Positions 54,306 to 62,942 of a DNA stretch of 64,000 nt are shown here, in pieces. The position numbers and the translations under genes were made by a program. The stretch's first letter is position 1. Each line of letters starts with the position of its first letter. Where the stretch lies: positions 13,440-77,439 of the forward strand of contig CAKSWU010000009.1 of assembly GCA_934513205.1 (NCBI GenBank), read 5' to 3'. The notes under the pieces are model-generated. The model saw only the letters and a program-made list of their open reading frames with translations, searched no databases and had not been told where the DNA came from. The DNA is from an uncultured Faecalibacterium sp. Its GTDB lineage: Bacteria > Bacillota > Clostridia > Oscillospirales > Ruminococcaceae.

Positions 54306-54333
54306 CCGTCTGCCGCTGCGGCAGTGCTGTGTA

Positions 54334-54367
54334 CCCGGTGCCGGGAGCCCCGCGCATCGGGTTTTTT
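54334..54367 (+). terminator. Attenuator-like terminator upstream of metY
   Basis: CCCGGTGC (54334-54341) pairs with GCATCGGG (54354-54361), one wobble pair, followed by six T residues, 47 nt before the metY start. Another hairpin, CTGCC/GGCAG, lies at 54310-54324 between the small ORF and this one. Confidence 0.75.
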
Positions 54368-54413
54368 ACATCCGAAGATTATACTGTACGTTGAACTTGA
54401 AAGGAATAATACC

Positions 54414-55703
54414 ATGTCTAACTATAAATTTGAGACCCTGCAGCTTCATGTCGGTCAGGAGCAGGCCGACCCTGCCACCGATTCCCGGGCAGTGCCCATC
54501 TACCAGACCACCTCTTATGTGTTCCGCAACAGCCAGCACGCCGCCGACCGCTTTGGTCTGGCTGATGCAGGCAACATCTACGGACGTCTGACCAACTCCA
54601 CGCAGGACGTGTTCGAAAAGCGCATCGCTGCGCTGGAAGGCGGCGTGGCAGCACTGGCAACGGCCTCCGGTGCGGCAGCCATCACCTACACCATCGAGGC
54701 GCTGGCACAGGCAGGAGACCACATCGTGGCCCAAAAGACCATCTACGGCGGCAGCTACAACCTGCTGGAGCACACCCTGACCCAGTTCGGCGTCACCACC
54801 ACCTTTGTCAACGCCCATGACCTGACCGAGGTGGAGGGCGCCATCCAGCCTAATACCAAGGTCATCTATCTGGAAACGCTGGGCAACCCCAACAGTGACA
54901 TCCCGGACATTGACGCCATTGCTGCCATTGCACACAAGCACGGCCTGCCGCTGGTCATCGACAACACCTTCGGCACCCCGTACCTTATCCGCCCTATCGA
55001 GCACGGCGCGGACATCGTGGTGCACTCTGCCACCAAGTTCATCGGCGGTCACGGCACCACGCTGGGCGGCATCATCGTGGACAGCGGCAACTTTGACTGG
55101 AAGGCCAGCGGACGCTACCCCAACATCGCCGCACCCAACCCCAGCTACCACGGCGTCTCCTTTGCAGACGCTGCCGGCCCCGCTGCCTTTGTCACCTACA
55201 TCCGCGCCATCCTGCTGCGGGACACCGGCGCGACCATCTCGCCCTTCAACGCATTCCTGCTGCTGCAGGGCACCGAGACGCTCAGCCTGCGCATCGAGCG
55301 CCACGTGGAGAACACCAAAAAGGTAGTGCAGTTCCTTGCCAGCCACCCGCAGGTGGAAAAGGTCAACCACCCCTCGCTGCCGGACCATCCGGACCATGCG
55401 CTGTACCAGAAGTATTTCCCCAATGGCGGCGCATCCATCTTTACCTTTAACATCAAGGGAGGCCGCGAGGAGGCCTTCAAGTTCATCGACAACCTGAAGA
55501 TCTTCTCGCTGCTGGCAAACGTGGCAGACGTGAAAAGTCTGGTCATCCATCCGGCTTCCACCACCCATAGCCAGCTGAACGACGCCGAACTGGCGCAGCA
55601 GCAGATCTACCAAAACACCATCCGTCTGTCCATCGGCACCGAGCACATCGACGACATCCTTGCCGATCTGGAGGCAGGCTTCGCCGCCGTCCGCGGTCAG
55701 TAA
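54414..55703 (+). CDS. metY: O-acetylhomoserine sulfhydrylase
   Basis: 429-residue PLP enzyme of the Cys/Met metabolism family, forming homocysteine (or methionine) from O-acetylhomoserine and sulfide (or methanethiol). PLP lysine in HSATKFIGGHG near residue 208; the N-terminus FETLQLHVGQEQADPATDSRAVPIYQ and the IYGRLTNST motif are typical for MetY. GAAAGGAAT site 7 nt before the ATG. Single gene behind an unusual leader. Its product homocysteine is the substrate of the MetH encoded at 27.4 kb. Confidence 0.95.
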   Translation: MSNYKFETLQLHVGQEQADPATDSRAVPIYQTTSYVFRNSQHAADRFGLADAGNIYGRLTNSTQDVFEKRIAALEGGVAALATASGAAAITYTIEALAQAGDHIVAQKTIYGGSYNLLEHTLTQFGVTTTFVNAHDLTEVEGAIQPNTKVIYLETLGNPNSDIPDIDAIAAIAHKHGLPLVIDNTFGTPYLIRPIEHGADIVVHSATKFIGGHGTTLGGIIVDSGNFDWKASGRYPNIAAPNPSYHGVSFADAAGPAAFVTYIRAILLRDTGATISPFNAFLLLQGTETLSLRIERHVENTKKVVQFLASHPQVEKVNHPSLPDHPDHALYQKYFPNGGASIFTFNIKGGREEAFKFIDNLKIFSLLANVADVKSLVIHPASTTHSQLNDAELAQQQIYQNTIRLSIGTEHIDDILADLEAGFAAVRGQ

Positions 55704-55778
55704 GACCTGTCGGGCAGACCCGTTCAACGCCATCACCCAGGATCCCTTTCCGGATTCCTGATCCGCACAAGCACGCAG

Positions 55779-55817
55779 AAAGCTCCCGCTTCCGGTCCGA
55801 CCGGCGCGGGAGCTTTT
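55779..55817 (+). terminator. Terminator of metY
   Basis: AAAGCTCCCGC (55779-55789) with GCGGGAGCTTT (55805-55815), then T residues. Confidence 0.9.
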
Positions 55818-55824
55818 TGCGTAC

Positions 55825-55853
55825 AAAAAAAGCGGCTGCGTCTGTGCAGCCGC
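55825..55853 (-). terminator. Terminator of birA
   Basis: Minus strand: GCGGCTGC / GCAGCCGC with a 6-nt loop and seven T residues, directly after the birA stop. Confidence 0.92.
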
Positions 55854-55860
55854 GGGGGCA

Positions 55861-56823
55861 TCATTCGGTTCTGGTCGGGCGGATGGTCACTTCGCCCCAG
55901 CGCAGGGCGTCCTGCCGCCCGTTCTCCCGCTGGACCACCAGCCGCCCCGCATCGTCGATGGCAAGGGCCTTGGCGGCGTAGGTCTCGGCCCCGGTGCACA
56001 CGGTCACCCAGTGCCCGGGCACAAAGCACCGGGTGCGGTACTCGTCCAGACAGTCGAACCCCGGGCACAGCGCCAGAAGCTCCCGCCCGATGGCACCCGC
56101 AAGCGCCGCCCGGCTCACCGGGGCGGGGCCCCCGGGGTAGAGGCTGCCTGCCTTGGCGGTCAGCTCCGGGGGAAAGTCCCCGGCGGAGGCGGTCAGGTTC
56201 AGCCCCATGCCCACCACCAGCCATTCCAGCCGCCCGCTTTCCAAATCGGTGCCGGCCTCGGTCAGGATGCCACAGACTTTTTTGCCCTGATAGTACAGGT
56301 CGTTGACCCACTTGATGGACAGCTCGATGCCGCACAGCGCCTGCACGGCGCGGCACACCGCCACGGCGGCGCTGATGGTGGCAGTCTGGGCGCTGGCGGC
56401 GGGCAGCTGCGGGCGCAGCAGCACCGAGCAGTAAACGCCCTTGCCCGCCGGGCTTTCGAACCGCCGTCCCAGCCGCCCCCGGCCTGCGCTCTGGTGGGCG
56501 GTGAGCACCAGCGTGCCGTGGGGCGCACCGTCCAGCGCCAGCAGCTTGGCAGTGCGGTTGGAGCTTTCCAGCGTGTCGTAGAGGTACACCGGGGCGGGAT
56601 ATTCGCCCACGGCTTCGGCGCAGAAGGGGTCGCCGCCTGCCAGCCGGTAGCCCCGGCGGGACACCGCCTGCAGCGCGTAGCCCTGCGCGGTGAGGGCGGC
56701 TGCGGCCTTGTGCACAGCGGCGCGGCTGACCCCCAGCTGCTGCGCCAGCTGCTGCCCGGAAACGTATGCGCCCTCGGCGGCGCTCAGCGCCTGCAGCAGC
56801 GCCTGACGAGTGGTGGATGCCAT
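55861..56823 (-). CDS. birA: Biotin-[acetyl-CoA carboxylase] ligase and repressor BirA
   Basis: 320-residue bifunctional BirA. N-terminal winged helix (about 1-60, VSGQQLAQQLGVSRAAVHKAAAAL) for DNA binding; ligase core with GRGRLGR near 115 and KWVNDLYYQGKKVCGIL near 170; small C-terminal SH3-like domain. It biotinylates the carboxyl carrier of acetyl-CoA carboxylase, whose transferase genes open this window. A TACAAT -10 hexamer lies about 40 nt upstream. Confidence 0.95.
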   Translation of the reverse strand: MASTTRQALLQALSAAEGAYVSGQQLAQQLGVSRAAVHKAAAALTAQGYALQAVSRRGYRLAGGDPFCAEAVGEYPAPVYLYDTLESSNRTAKLLALDGAPHGTLVLTAHQSAGRGRLGRRFESPAGKGVYCSVLLRPQLPAASAQTATISAAVAVCRAVQALCGIELSIKWVNDLYYQGKKVCGILTEAGTDLESGRLEWLVVGMGLNLTASAGDFPPELTAKAGSLYPGGPAPVSRAALAGAIGRELLALCPGFDCLDEYRTRCFVPGHWVTVCTGAETYAAKALAIDDAGRLVVQRENGRQDALRWGEVTIRPTRTE

Positions 56824-57005
56824 GGCAAAATTCCTCCCTGTGTGCTATACTGCTATTGTACCATATCCGCAGGCGAAGAAAAAGTTTGAAATATTTTTGG
56901 TTTTCTGCAGGAAACGCCGCCGCTCCCCCGTATTAAGGGCAGAAGGGCGGCACACAGCGCCGTCTGCTTTGCAGAACGACACACAGAGAGGAGGGGTGCG
57001 GACCG

Positions 57006-57548
57006 TTGACGAGTTTGGAATTCAGCGCCATGGTGCAAAAGTATCAGGGGCTTGTGTACACGGTCTGCCACCAGCTGGTGCCGGATGCAGGCGATGCGCA
57101 GGACCTGACGCAGGAGACCTTTCTGGCAGCGTGGCGTGCCATCGACCGCTGTCCGCCCGGATACGAAAAGCAGTGGCTGACCCGCATTGCCGCCAACAAG
57201 GCCAAGGACCACCTGCGCAGCGCGTGGTTCCGCCGGGTGAACACCCCCGGCGACGAGGTGCTGGCGCTGGAAGGCGCACCGCCGGACACACAGCCGGAAC
57301 AGCAGGTGCTGGAGAAGCTGGGGGAAGAAGAACTGACCCGGATGATCCTGGACCTGCGGGAGCCCTACCGCACGCCCTGCCGTCTGGTGCTGCTGGAGCA
57401 GAACACCATGGCACGCGCCGCCCAGCTGTGCGGGCGGCCGCCCAAAACGGTGGAGGCGCAGATCTACCGCGCCAAAAAGATGCTGGCACAGCAGATCCTT
57501 GCACAGACCGAAACCGCTGAAAGGGGGAGCGTACATGGAACTGTTTGA
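57006..57548 (+). CDS. ECF-family RNA polymerase sigma factor
   Basis: 180-residue extracytoplasmic-function sigma factor. Region 2 (about 10-75) with DAQDLTQETFLAAWRAI and the promoter-melting stretch; region 4 (about 115-170) with the helix-turn-helix MARAAQLCGRPPKTVEAQIYRAKKML. A TTG start is used, following AGGAGGGG at a rather long distance; an internal ATG eight codons later would delete part of region 2. It overlaps the anti-sigma gene by 14 nt. An ECF-like GGAAAC/CGTATT pair at 56910-56934 is spaced too short to be trusted. Confidence 0.9.
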   Translation: MTSLEFSAMVQKYQGLVYTVCHQLVPDAGDAQDLTQETFLAAWRAIDRCPPGYEKQWLTRIAANKAKDHLRSAWFRRVNTPGDEVLALEGAPPDTQPEQQVLEKLGEEELTRMILDLREPYRTPCRLVLLEQNTMARAAQLCGRPPKTVEAQIYRAKKMLAQQILAQTETAERGSVHGTV

Positions 57549-58077
57549 CACAAACGGCTGCCTGACCGATGAGGGTCTGCAGGCACTGGTCCACGGGCAG
57601 CTGGACGAGCTGGGACGGCTGGAAGCCGCCGAGCACCTTGCCTACTGCGACCGCTGCACCGACCGCTACACCGCACTGCTGACGGACGATGTGCTGGAGA
57701 CCCCGCCCCGTTCCGCCCATGGCGCGGTGATGGGCACCATCTGGATGCGGCTGATGCAGAACACATGGGGCCGCGCCGCTGTGGCGGGGGCGGCGGCGGT
57801 GCTGGCGCTGACGCTGTGGCGCGCCGGCACGCTGCAGCAGCTGCTGGACTTCCGCCGGGAGCTGTCCGGCTGGGTGCCGCAGCCCGGCCAGAGCCAGACC
57901 GCAGAGGATGCGGCGCAGCTGGGCTGCCCGGTGCAGGACGATGACCGCAAGCCCACCCAGCCGCAGACGCTGGGCCGTCCGGTGCAGGACGCTGCCCCCG
58001 AACTATCGGCAGACCTTGCCCAGACCCTGAACGACCTGCTGTTTGGCAGGCATACCACAGACCAACCACAGAAATGA
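57535..58077 (+). CDS. Zinc-finger anti-sigma factor (putative)
   Basis: 180-residue single-pass membrane protein. N-terminal HLAYCDRC motif (His-x3-Cys-x2-Cys near residue 38) as in ZAS-type anti-sigma factors, one transmembrane helix at about 80-97, and an extracytoplasmic Gln/Pro/Asp-rich tail. GGGGGAG ribosome site. Overlap with the sigma gene implies coupled, stoichiometric synthesis. Confidence 0.85.
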   Translation: MELFDTNGCLTDEGLQALVHGQLDELGRLEAAEHLAYCDRCTDRYTALLTDDVLETPPRSAHGAVMGTIWMRLMQNTWGRAAVAGAAAVLALTLWRAGTLQQLLDFRRELSGWVPQPGQSQTAEDAAQLGCPVQDDDRKPTQPQTLGRPVQDAAPELSADLAQTLNDLLFGRHTTDQPQK

Positions 58078-58090
58078 GAGGACTACTACG

Positions 58091-58771
58091 ATGAAAAATG
58101 GGATCCTGACCTTTATCTTTGCCTTCTGCCCGGGCGCGGGACAGATGTATCAGGGCTATATGAAGCGCGGCCTTTCGCTCATCACCATGTTCTGCCTGTT
58201 CATCATGGCAGGCTCGATGACCGGGCTGGATGAGCTGGTAGTCGGCTGCATCATTGTGTATATGTACAGCTTTTTCGACACCTTCAACCTCCGCGCGCAG
58301 CTGGCGGCGGAAAAAGCCCCGCAGGACGACTATCTGGTGCACTTCAACTGGCACGATGACCGCATGACCCAGTTCATGGGCGAAAGCCACAAGCTGGTGG
58401 GCTGGGGCCTCATCGCGCTGGGCGCACTGGTGTTCTACCAGAACATCATCATGCGGGTGCTGGGCGATGTGATGTGGCGCTGGGGACAGAACAACCCCTT
58501 CTTCCGCGCCATCTACCTGATGCTGGATTCCCTGCCGCAGATCGTGGTCTGCGTGGCGCTGGTCATCTGTGGTGTCTGGCTGGTGCGCGGCCCCCGGGAC
58601 AAAAAGCGCGGGCAGCGCGCCCCGGAGGAGGAGTTCCCCACCTATGCCGCCGCGCCGGACGCCGCTCCGGAGCAGAAGGCGGACTTTGCCATGCCGGAGC
58701 TGTCGACGCTGCTGGGGGACCCGGTGACCCACGATGACAGCACGGAGGATGACGATGGAACAGCAGAATAA
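58091..58771 (+). CDS. Membrane protein of the sigma-factor operon
   Basis: 226 residues, about four transmembrane helices. The N-terminus ILTFIFAFCPGAGQMYQGYMKRG resembles TM2-type domains; the C-terminal 60 residues are acidic and cytoplasmic. Third gene of the ECF operon, 13 nt after the anti-sigma gene, with AGAGGA upstream. Function unknown; possibly part of signal perception. Confidence 0.8.
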   Translation: MKNGILTFIFAFCPGAGQMYQGYMKRGLSLITMFCLFIMAGSMTGLDELVVGCIIVYMYSFFDTFNLRAQLAAEKAPQDDYLVHFNWHDDRMTQFMGESHKLVGWGLIALGALVFYQNIIMRVLGDVMWRWGQNNPFFRAIYLMLDSLPQIVVCVALVICGVWLVRGPRDKKRGQRAPEEEFPTYAAAPDAAPEQKADFAMPELSTLLGDPVTHDDSTEDDDGTAE

Positions 58772-59594
58772 GACCGCGCAGGCGGCACCCTGTCCGCCGG
58801 AGCAGCCCCGCCGCCGGGTGGGCAGTCTGACGATGGGCGTGTGCTTCATTGTCGGCGGCATCTTCTTCTTGTGCTACTACTTTGTGCCGGGCTTTGACTG
58901 GCAGCTGGTGCTGAAGATTGCTCCGGCAGCGGGACTGGTGCTGCTGGGCGCCGAGGTGCTGTACTTCACCTCCCGCCCCGGGCGCTGGAAGTGCGACTTC
59001 TGGTCGGTTCTGGCCTGCCTTTTGCTGATGGGGGTGTGCTTTGGCCTGTCGCTGGTGCCTGCCGTGTGGGAACAGCTGGGTCCCGAGCGCCGGCAGGCGG
59101 AGCTGCGGCTGGGGCAGCAGTACACCGAGGCGGTCTATGAGCAGATGCACACCGCCGACCCGGACATCTGCGTCAAGGACGTGCGCAGTCTGGTGCACCT
59201 GTACGACAGTGCTGTGGACCGGCTGGAGCAGCTGGACGCGGGCAGCGGCTGGCTGGAAGTGAATGTGGAGCTGTTCGGACCCTACGACAGCGCTGCGGAC
59301 TTTGCCGCCGACTGCCGCCGCCTGACCGATGCCGTCCGGAGCAGCAAGGTGCTGCCCGACCGGGTCACCTTCAGCTTCCCGGCGGCACAGCCGGACGACG
59401 AGACTCTCTCCGGGGGGACGGTGCCCTGTGCACAGAGCTACACCCTGTGTCTGGACGGCGTCGCGCAGCTGGACTGGACCGCTGACCAGATGACCCGCCA
59501 GACGCAGGTGGAGAGCCTGCTGGATCAGGAGAATGCCCCCGCGGAGCAGACCTTCTCTGACGGGGATGCGGACAGCGAGGAACCGCAGGCATAA
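58755..59594 (+). CDS. Membrane protein of unknown function, last gene of the sigma-factor operon
   Basis: 279 residues: three N-terminal helices (about 30-110) and an extracytoplasmic C-terminal domain of about 165 residues with no recognised motif, ending in an acidic tail. Of three in-frame ATGs the third has the correct 6-nt distance to GGAGG. It overlaps the preceding gene by 17 nt. Confidence 0.75.
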   Translation: MEQQNKTAQAAPCPPEQPRRRVGSLTMGVCFIVGGIFFLCYYFVPGFDWQLVLKIAPAAGLVLLGAEVLYFTSRPGRWKCDFWSVLACLLLMGVCFGLSLVPAVWEQLGPERRQAELRLGQQYTEAVYEQMHTADPDICVKDVRSLVHLYDSAVDRLEQLDAGSGWLEVNVELFGPYDSAADFAADCRRLTDAVRSSKVLPDRVTFSFPAAQPDDETLSGGTVPCAQSYTLCLDGVAQLDWTADQMTRQTQVESLLDQENAPAEQTFSDGDADSEEPQA

Positions 59595-59606
59595 CGCGCC
59601 AAAACA

Positions 59607-59650
59607 GAAAAAAGCTGAGGACCGGCAGCGCCGGTCCTCAGCTTTTTGCG
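59607..59650. terminator. Bidirectional terminator
   Basis: 18-bp stem AAAAAGCTGAGGACCGGC with its complement, 3-nt loop and T/A tracts; between the sigma operon and the convergent brnQ-def operon. Confidence 0.95.
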
Positions 59651-59660
59651 TTTGAATGGA

Positions 59661-60071
59661 TCAGATCAGGATTCCGTTGCAGTGGTCGATCTCGTGCTGG
59701 ATGATCTGGGCGGTCCAGCCGGTGAAGGTCTTGATGCGCGGCTTGCCCTCGGGGGTCTGGTACTGCACCTTGATGCTCTGCCAGCGCTTCGTTTGGCGCA
59801 CGCCTTCCAGCGAAAGACAGCCCTCTTCGGTCTGGTAGGGGCCGGACTGTTTCAGGATGACCGGGTTGAACAGCACCAGATACCCCGTTTCGGCTTCCAC
59901 CGCGATGATGCGCTTTGCCACGCCGATCATGTTGGCAGCCATGCCCACACAGCCATCGGCGTGGGCGGCAAGGGTCTCCAGCAGGTCCTGGGCAACGGCA
60001 GCGTCTGCCGGGGTGGCGGGCACGGACTTCTGGGACAAAAACAGCGGGTCGTGCTGGATGGGACGGATCAT
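59661..60071 (-). CDS. def: Peptide deformylase-like protein
   Basis: 136-residue deformylase that removes formyl groups from nascent N-termini. Motif 2 EGCLSL and the metal motif QHEIDHCNG are intact. Motif 1 reads GMAANMIG instead of the usual GxGLAAPQ, so the Gln that helps catalysis is replaced. Short version compared with classical enzymes (about 150-190). AAAGGAG site; the ATG overlaps the brnQ stop (ATGA). It may be a second, divergent deformylase. Confidence 0.85.
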   Translation of the reverse strand: MIRPIQHDPLFLSQKSVPATPADAAVAQDLLETLAAHADGCVGMAANMIGVAKRIIAVEAETGYLVLFNPVILKQSGPYQTEEGCLSLEGVRQTKRWQSIKVQYQTPEGKPRIKTFTGWTAQIIQHEIDHCNGILI

Positions 60072-61354
60072 ACGCGGGCTCCTTTCGCACGGTCGGTCAG
60101 CAGGCCAAGGGCAAGCCCCAGCCCGGCGGGCAGCACCCAGCCAAAGCCCACGCTGCCAAAGGGCAGGGCATTGGCAAGGGCGGAGAGCGTCCCCAGCGGC
60201 AGCGCGGCAAGCACACTCTGCACGGCGGTAAAGCCCACGCACAGGGGCCACACCGCCCGGCGCTGCTCCATGCCCGGCACAAAGGACAGCAGAATCAGCA
60301 CGATGGCTGCCGGGTAGATGGCGTTCAGCACCGGGGTGGACAGGCGGATGATGTCAGCCAGACCGATGTTGGACACCAGCATGCTGGCAGCGGCAAAAAA
60401 CGCCGCGAATGCCGGGTAGGAGACGCGGGGCAGCAGCTGGTGGAAGTATTCGCCCACGCAGGCGATCAGCCCCACGCAGGTGTTGAAGCAGGCAATGACG
60501 AAGATGGCGGCCAGCAGCACCAGCCCCGCCTGCCCAAACAGGCCCTGCGCCAGCGCGGTGAGCACATCGGCACCGGTGGCAAGGCCGGGATGCGCTGCGC
60601 CGCTCAGCCCGCCCACATGGAGCAGCATGGCGTACACCGCCAGCAGCAGCGCCCCGGCGATGCCGCCCGCCCGGATGGTGCCGCGCTCCACGGCGCGGGT
60701 CTCGGTGATGCCGCGGGCACGGATGTTCAGCGCGATGACCGCGCCGAAGTTCAGCCCCGCAAGAGTGTCCATGGTCTGGTAGCCGTACAGCACCCCCTGC
60801 ACCGCCGGATGGGCGGCGTACTCCGCCGCCGGCGCGCCGTAGCCTGCCGCCACCGGGTGCACAAGGCAGCCCGCGAACAGCACCACGATGAGCAAGATCA
60901 GGCAGGGGCACAGCACCCGGCCCAGACAGTCGGTGAGCTTGTCGGGGTGCAGTGCCACAAGGAACGCCGCCCCAAAGAACACCGCCGAATAGGCCAGCTG
61001 CAGCCCGGCCCCGCCGCCCAGCAGCGGCACCAGCATCTGGAACGAGGTGCTGGCGGTGCGGGGGATGGCAAGACATGGCCCGATGGACAGGTAGACCAAA
61101 ACCGAGAACCCCAGCGCGAAGGCGGGGTGCACCCGCCCGGCCAGCCGGTCCAGACCGCCCGCTCGCGCCACCGCCGCCACACCGGCAATGGGCAGGCCGA
61201 TGGCGCTGAACGCCAGCCCCGCAAACGAGAGCCACAGCGCTGACCCGGCCTGTGCGCCCAGATGGGGCGGGAAGATCAGGTTGCCCGCCCCAAAGAACAT
61301 GGAAAACAACGTAAAGCCCACCAACAACAGATTTTTGCCGGATAGCTTTTGCAT
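60068..61354 (-). CDS. brnQ: Branched-chain amino-acid carrier BrnQ
   Basis: 428-residue LIV-type carrier with about 12 transmembrane helices, importing Leu, Ile and Val with Na+ or H+. N-terminal motif FSMFFGAGNLIFPPHLG and the repeated glycines are typical. The ATG preceded by GAGGGG is chosen. Co-transcribed with def. It offers uptake as an alternative to the leucine operon at 41-46 kb. Confidence 0.94.
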   Translation of the reverse strand: MQKLSGKNLLLVGFTLFSMFFGAGNLIFPPHLGAQAGSALWLSFAGLAFSAIGLPIAGVAAVARAGGLDRLAGRVHPAFALGFSVLVYLSIGPCLAIPRTASTSFQMLVPLLGGGAGLQLAYSAVFFGAAFLVALHPDKLTDCLGRVLCPCLILLIVVLFAGCLVHPVAAGYGAPAAEYAAHPAVQGVLYGYQTMDTLAGLNFGAVIALNIRARGITETRAVERGTIRAGGIAGALLLAVYAMLLHVGGLSGAAHPGLATGADVLTALAQGLFGQAGLVLLAAIFVIACFNTCVGLIACVGEYFHQLLPRVSYPAFAAFFAAASMLVSNIGLADIIRLSTPVLNAIYPAAIVLILLSFVPGMEQRRAVWPLCVGFTAVQSVLAALPLGTLSALANALPFGSVGFGWVLPAGLGLALGLLTDRAKGARV

Positions 61355-61408
61355 AAAAACCCCTCTTTTCTGTACCGCCCCGCAGCGGGGCAGCGGATCA
61401 ACACATCC

Positions 61409-61437
61409 AGTGTATCTTTTTATCTGCTTCATGTCAA
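61409..61437 (-). promoter_or_regulatory. Promoter of brnQ-def
   Basis: Minus strand TTGACA (61432-61437) and TACACT (61409-61414), 17-bp spacing, about 55 nt before the brnQ start. Confidence 0.8.
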
Positions 61438-61505
61438 GAAGCTGAAACGTGAGAAAATGTAATGACTGGCATGTCCGAGTCTGTCCCGGCATGATGCAGC
61501 GGTCA

Positions 61506-61535
61506 TTGGTTTTTTGCGGGCAGATATGCTATACT
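61506..61535 (+). promoter_or_regulatory. Promoter of the SsuBC-like ABC operon
   Basis: TTGGTT (61506-61511) and TATACT (61530-61535), 18-bp spacing. No riboswitch consensus was recognised in the short leader. Confidence 0.65.
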
Positions 61536-61579
61536 GGAGCCGATCCACGCAGAACTTGAACGGGGGAGAACCAGAAACC

Positions 61580-62347
61580 ATGGAACGACACAAAAAAATT
61601 GCCCGCCGCGCGTGTGCGGCAGGGTTCTGGCTGGCGGTGTGGCAGTGCGCCGCTATGGCGGTGGGGCAGCAGGTGCTGCTGGTGTCGCCGGTGCAGGCGG
61701 CGGCAGCCCTTGTGCGGCTGCTGCCCACGGCGGCGTTCTGGCAGCGGGTGGCCTTCAGCTCCGGGCGCATCCTGCTGGGGTTCGGGCTGGGTGCGGCGGC
61801 AAGCATCCTGCTGGCAGCGGCGGCGCAGCTGTCCCCGGCAGCGCGGGACCTGCTGGCCCCGGTGATGCAGCTGGTCAAAGCCACCCCGGTGGCGAGCTTT
61901 GTCATTCTGGCACTTCTGTGGGTGCGCGGCGGGGGATTGTCGGTGCTCATCAGCTTTCTGATGGTGCTGCCGGTGCTGTACGGCGCGGTGTGCACCGGCC
62001 TTGGCAGCGTGGACGTGCAGCTGCGGGAGATGGCGCAGGTGTTTCGCCTGCCGCTGGGGCGGCGGCTGCGGGCTATCTGGCTGCCTGCGGTGCTGCCCGC
62101 CTTCCGGCAGGGGTGCAGCGTGGCGCTGGGCATCTGCTGGAAAAGCGGCGTGGCGGCGGAGGTCATCGGTCTGCCGGACGGCTCCATCGGGGACGCGCTG
62201 TACCGCGCCAAGATCACCCTTTCCACCGGAGAGCTGTTTGCATGGACATTTGTTGTCATCCTGCTCAGCGCGGGCTTTGAAAAACTGTTTCTGGCCCTGC
62301 TGGACCGGGTGACCCGGGCCGTTGCGGGGGAGGTGCCGTCATGCTGA
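61580..62347 (+). CDS. ABC transporter permease (SsuC/TauC/ThiX type)
   Basis: 255-residue permease with about six helices. The coupling loop region (REMAQVFRLPLGRRLRAIWLPAVLPAFRQG) and KATPVASFVILALLWV match the nitrate/sulfonate/taurine/thiamine-precursor importer class. ATG after GGGGGAG. It overlaps the ATPase gene by 7 nt. No substrate-binding protein is adjacent. Confidence 0.88.
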   Translation: MERHKKIARRACAAGFWLAVWQCAAMAVGQQVLLVSPVQAAAALVRLLPTAAFWQRVAFSSGRILLGFGLGAAASILLAAAAQLSPAARDLLAPVMQLVKATPVASFVILALLWVRGGGLSVLISFLMVLPVLYGAVCTGLGSVDVQLREMAQVFRLPLGRRLRAIWLPAVLPAFRQGCSVALGICWKSGVAAEVIGLPDGSIGDALYRAKITLSTGELFAWTFVVILLSAGFEKLFLALLDRVTRAVAGEVPSC

Positions 62348-62934
62348 AGGTGGACCGGCTGGAAAAGCGCTTTGGCGAGCGGGTGTTATTCCGGAAACTG
62401 AGCTTTTCGGTGCAGGAGCCGGTGGTGCTGTGGGCACCCAGCGGCTGGGGCAAGACCACCCTGCTGCGCATCCTGATGGGGCTGGACGCCCCCGCCTCCG
62501 GCACGGTGCAGGGCGCCGGACGGGTGGCGGCAGTGTTTCAGGAGGACCGCCTGTGCCCCCAGCTGACGGCGGTGCAGAACGTGGCACTGGTGCTTTCGGG
62601 GCCGGAAATGCAGTACGATTCGGAGATCACCGCGGATTTTCAACAGCTTGGAATGACCGGCACGGCACTGACCCTGCCGGCAGGCAGACTCTCCGGCGGG
62701 CAGAAGCGCCGTGCCGCCCTGCTGCGGGCACTGTGGGCAGACCACGACACTCTACTGCTGGACGAGCCGTTCACCGGCATGGACCCGGACACCGTGGCTG
62801 CTGCCGCCGCTCTGCTGCGCCAGCGCTGCGCCGGTGCGCCCACCCTGCTGGCGACCCACGACCGGGACGCCATCCGCCAGCTGGGCTGGCCCGTGCTGGC
62901 GCTGGAAACGCTTTGCCCAAAGCACGATCCTTGA
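62341..62934 (+). CDS. ABC transporter ATP-binding protein (SsuB/TauB-like, short)
   Basis: 197-residue ATPase, shorter than the usual 240-260. Walker A APSGWGKTT near 33 with Trp in the loop, Q-loop AVFQEDRLCP, signature LSGGQKRRA, Walker B TLLLDEPFTGMD, switch His in THDRDA. Energises the preceding permease. Substrate cannot be told from the sequence. Confidence 0.9.
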   Translation: MLKVDRLEKRFGERVLFRKLSFSVQEPVVLWAPSGWGKTTLLRILMGLDAPASGTVQGAGRVAAVFQEDRLCPQLTAVQNVALVLSGPEMQYDSEITADFQQLGMTGTALTLPAGRLSGGQKRRAALLRALWADHDTLLLDEPFTGMDPDTVAAAAALLRQRCAGAPTLLATHDRDAIRQLGWPVLALETLCPKHDP

Positions 62935-62942
62935 ACAGTCAA

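Larger units (their letters stand above)
53885..54413 (+). other. Long leader region of metY
   Basis: 529 bp before metY. About 160 bp of unassigned A+T-richer sequence precede a perfect promoter; the remaining 335 nt are transcribed leader with a 5' stem-loop (CCGCC...GGCGG, 54091-54128), a small Cys-rich ORF and a terminator hairpin. No SAM riboswitch or T-box consensus was recognised. Confidence 0.7.

Noticed and set aside
54079..54413. SAM-I riboswitch or Met T-box before metY
   Set aside because: No SAM-I core and no TGGNACCGCG antiterminator motif were found; a leader-peptide mechanism fits better.
56910..56934. ECF promoter GGAAAC / CGTATT before the sigma gene
   Set aside because: Spacing of 13 bp is too short for known ECF promoters (about 16-17).
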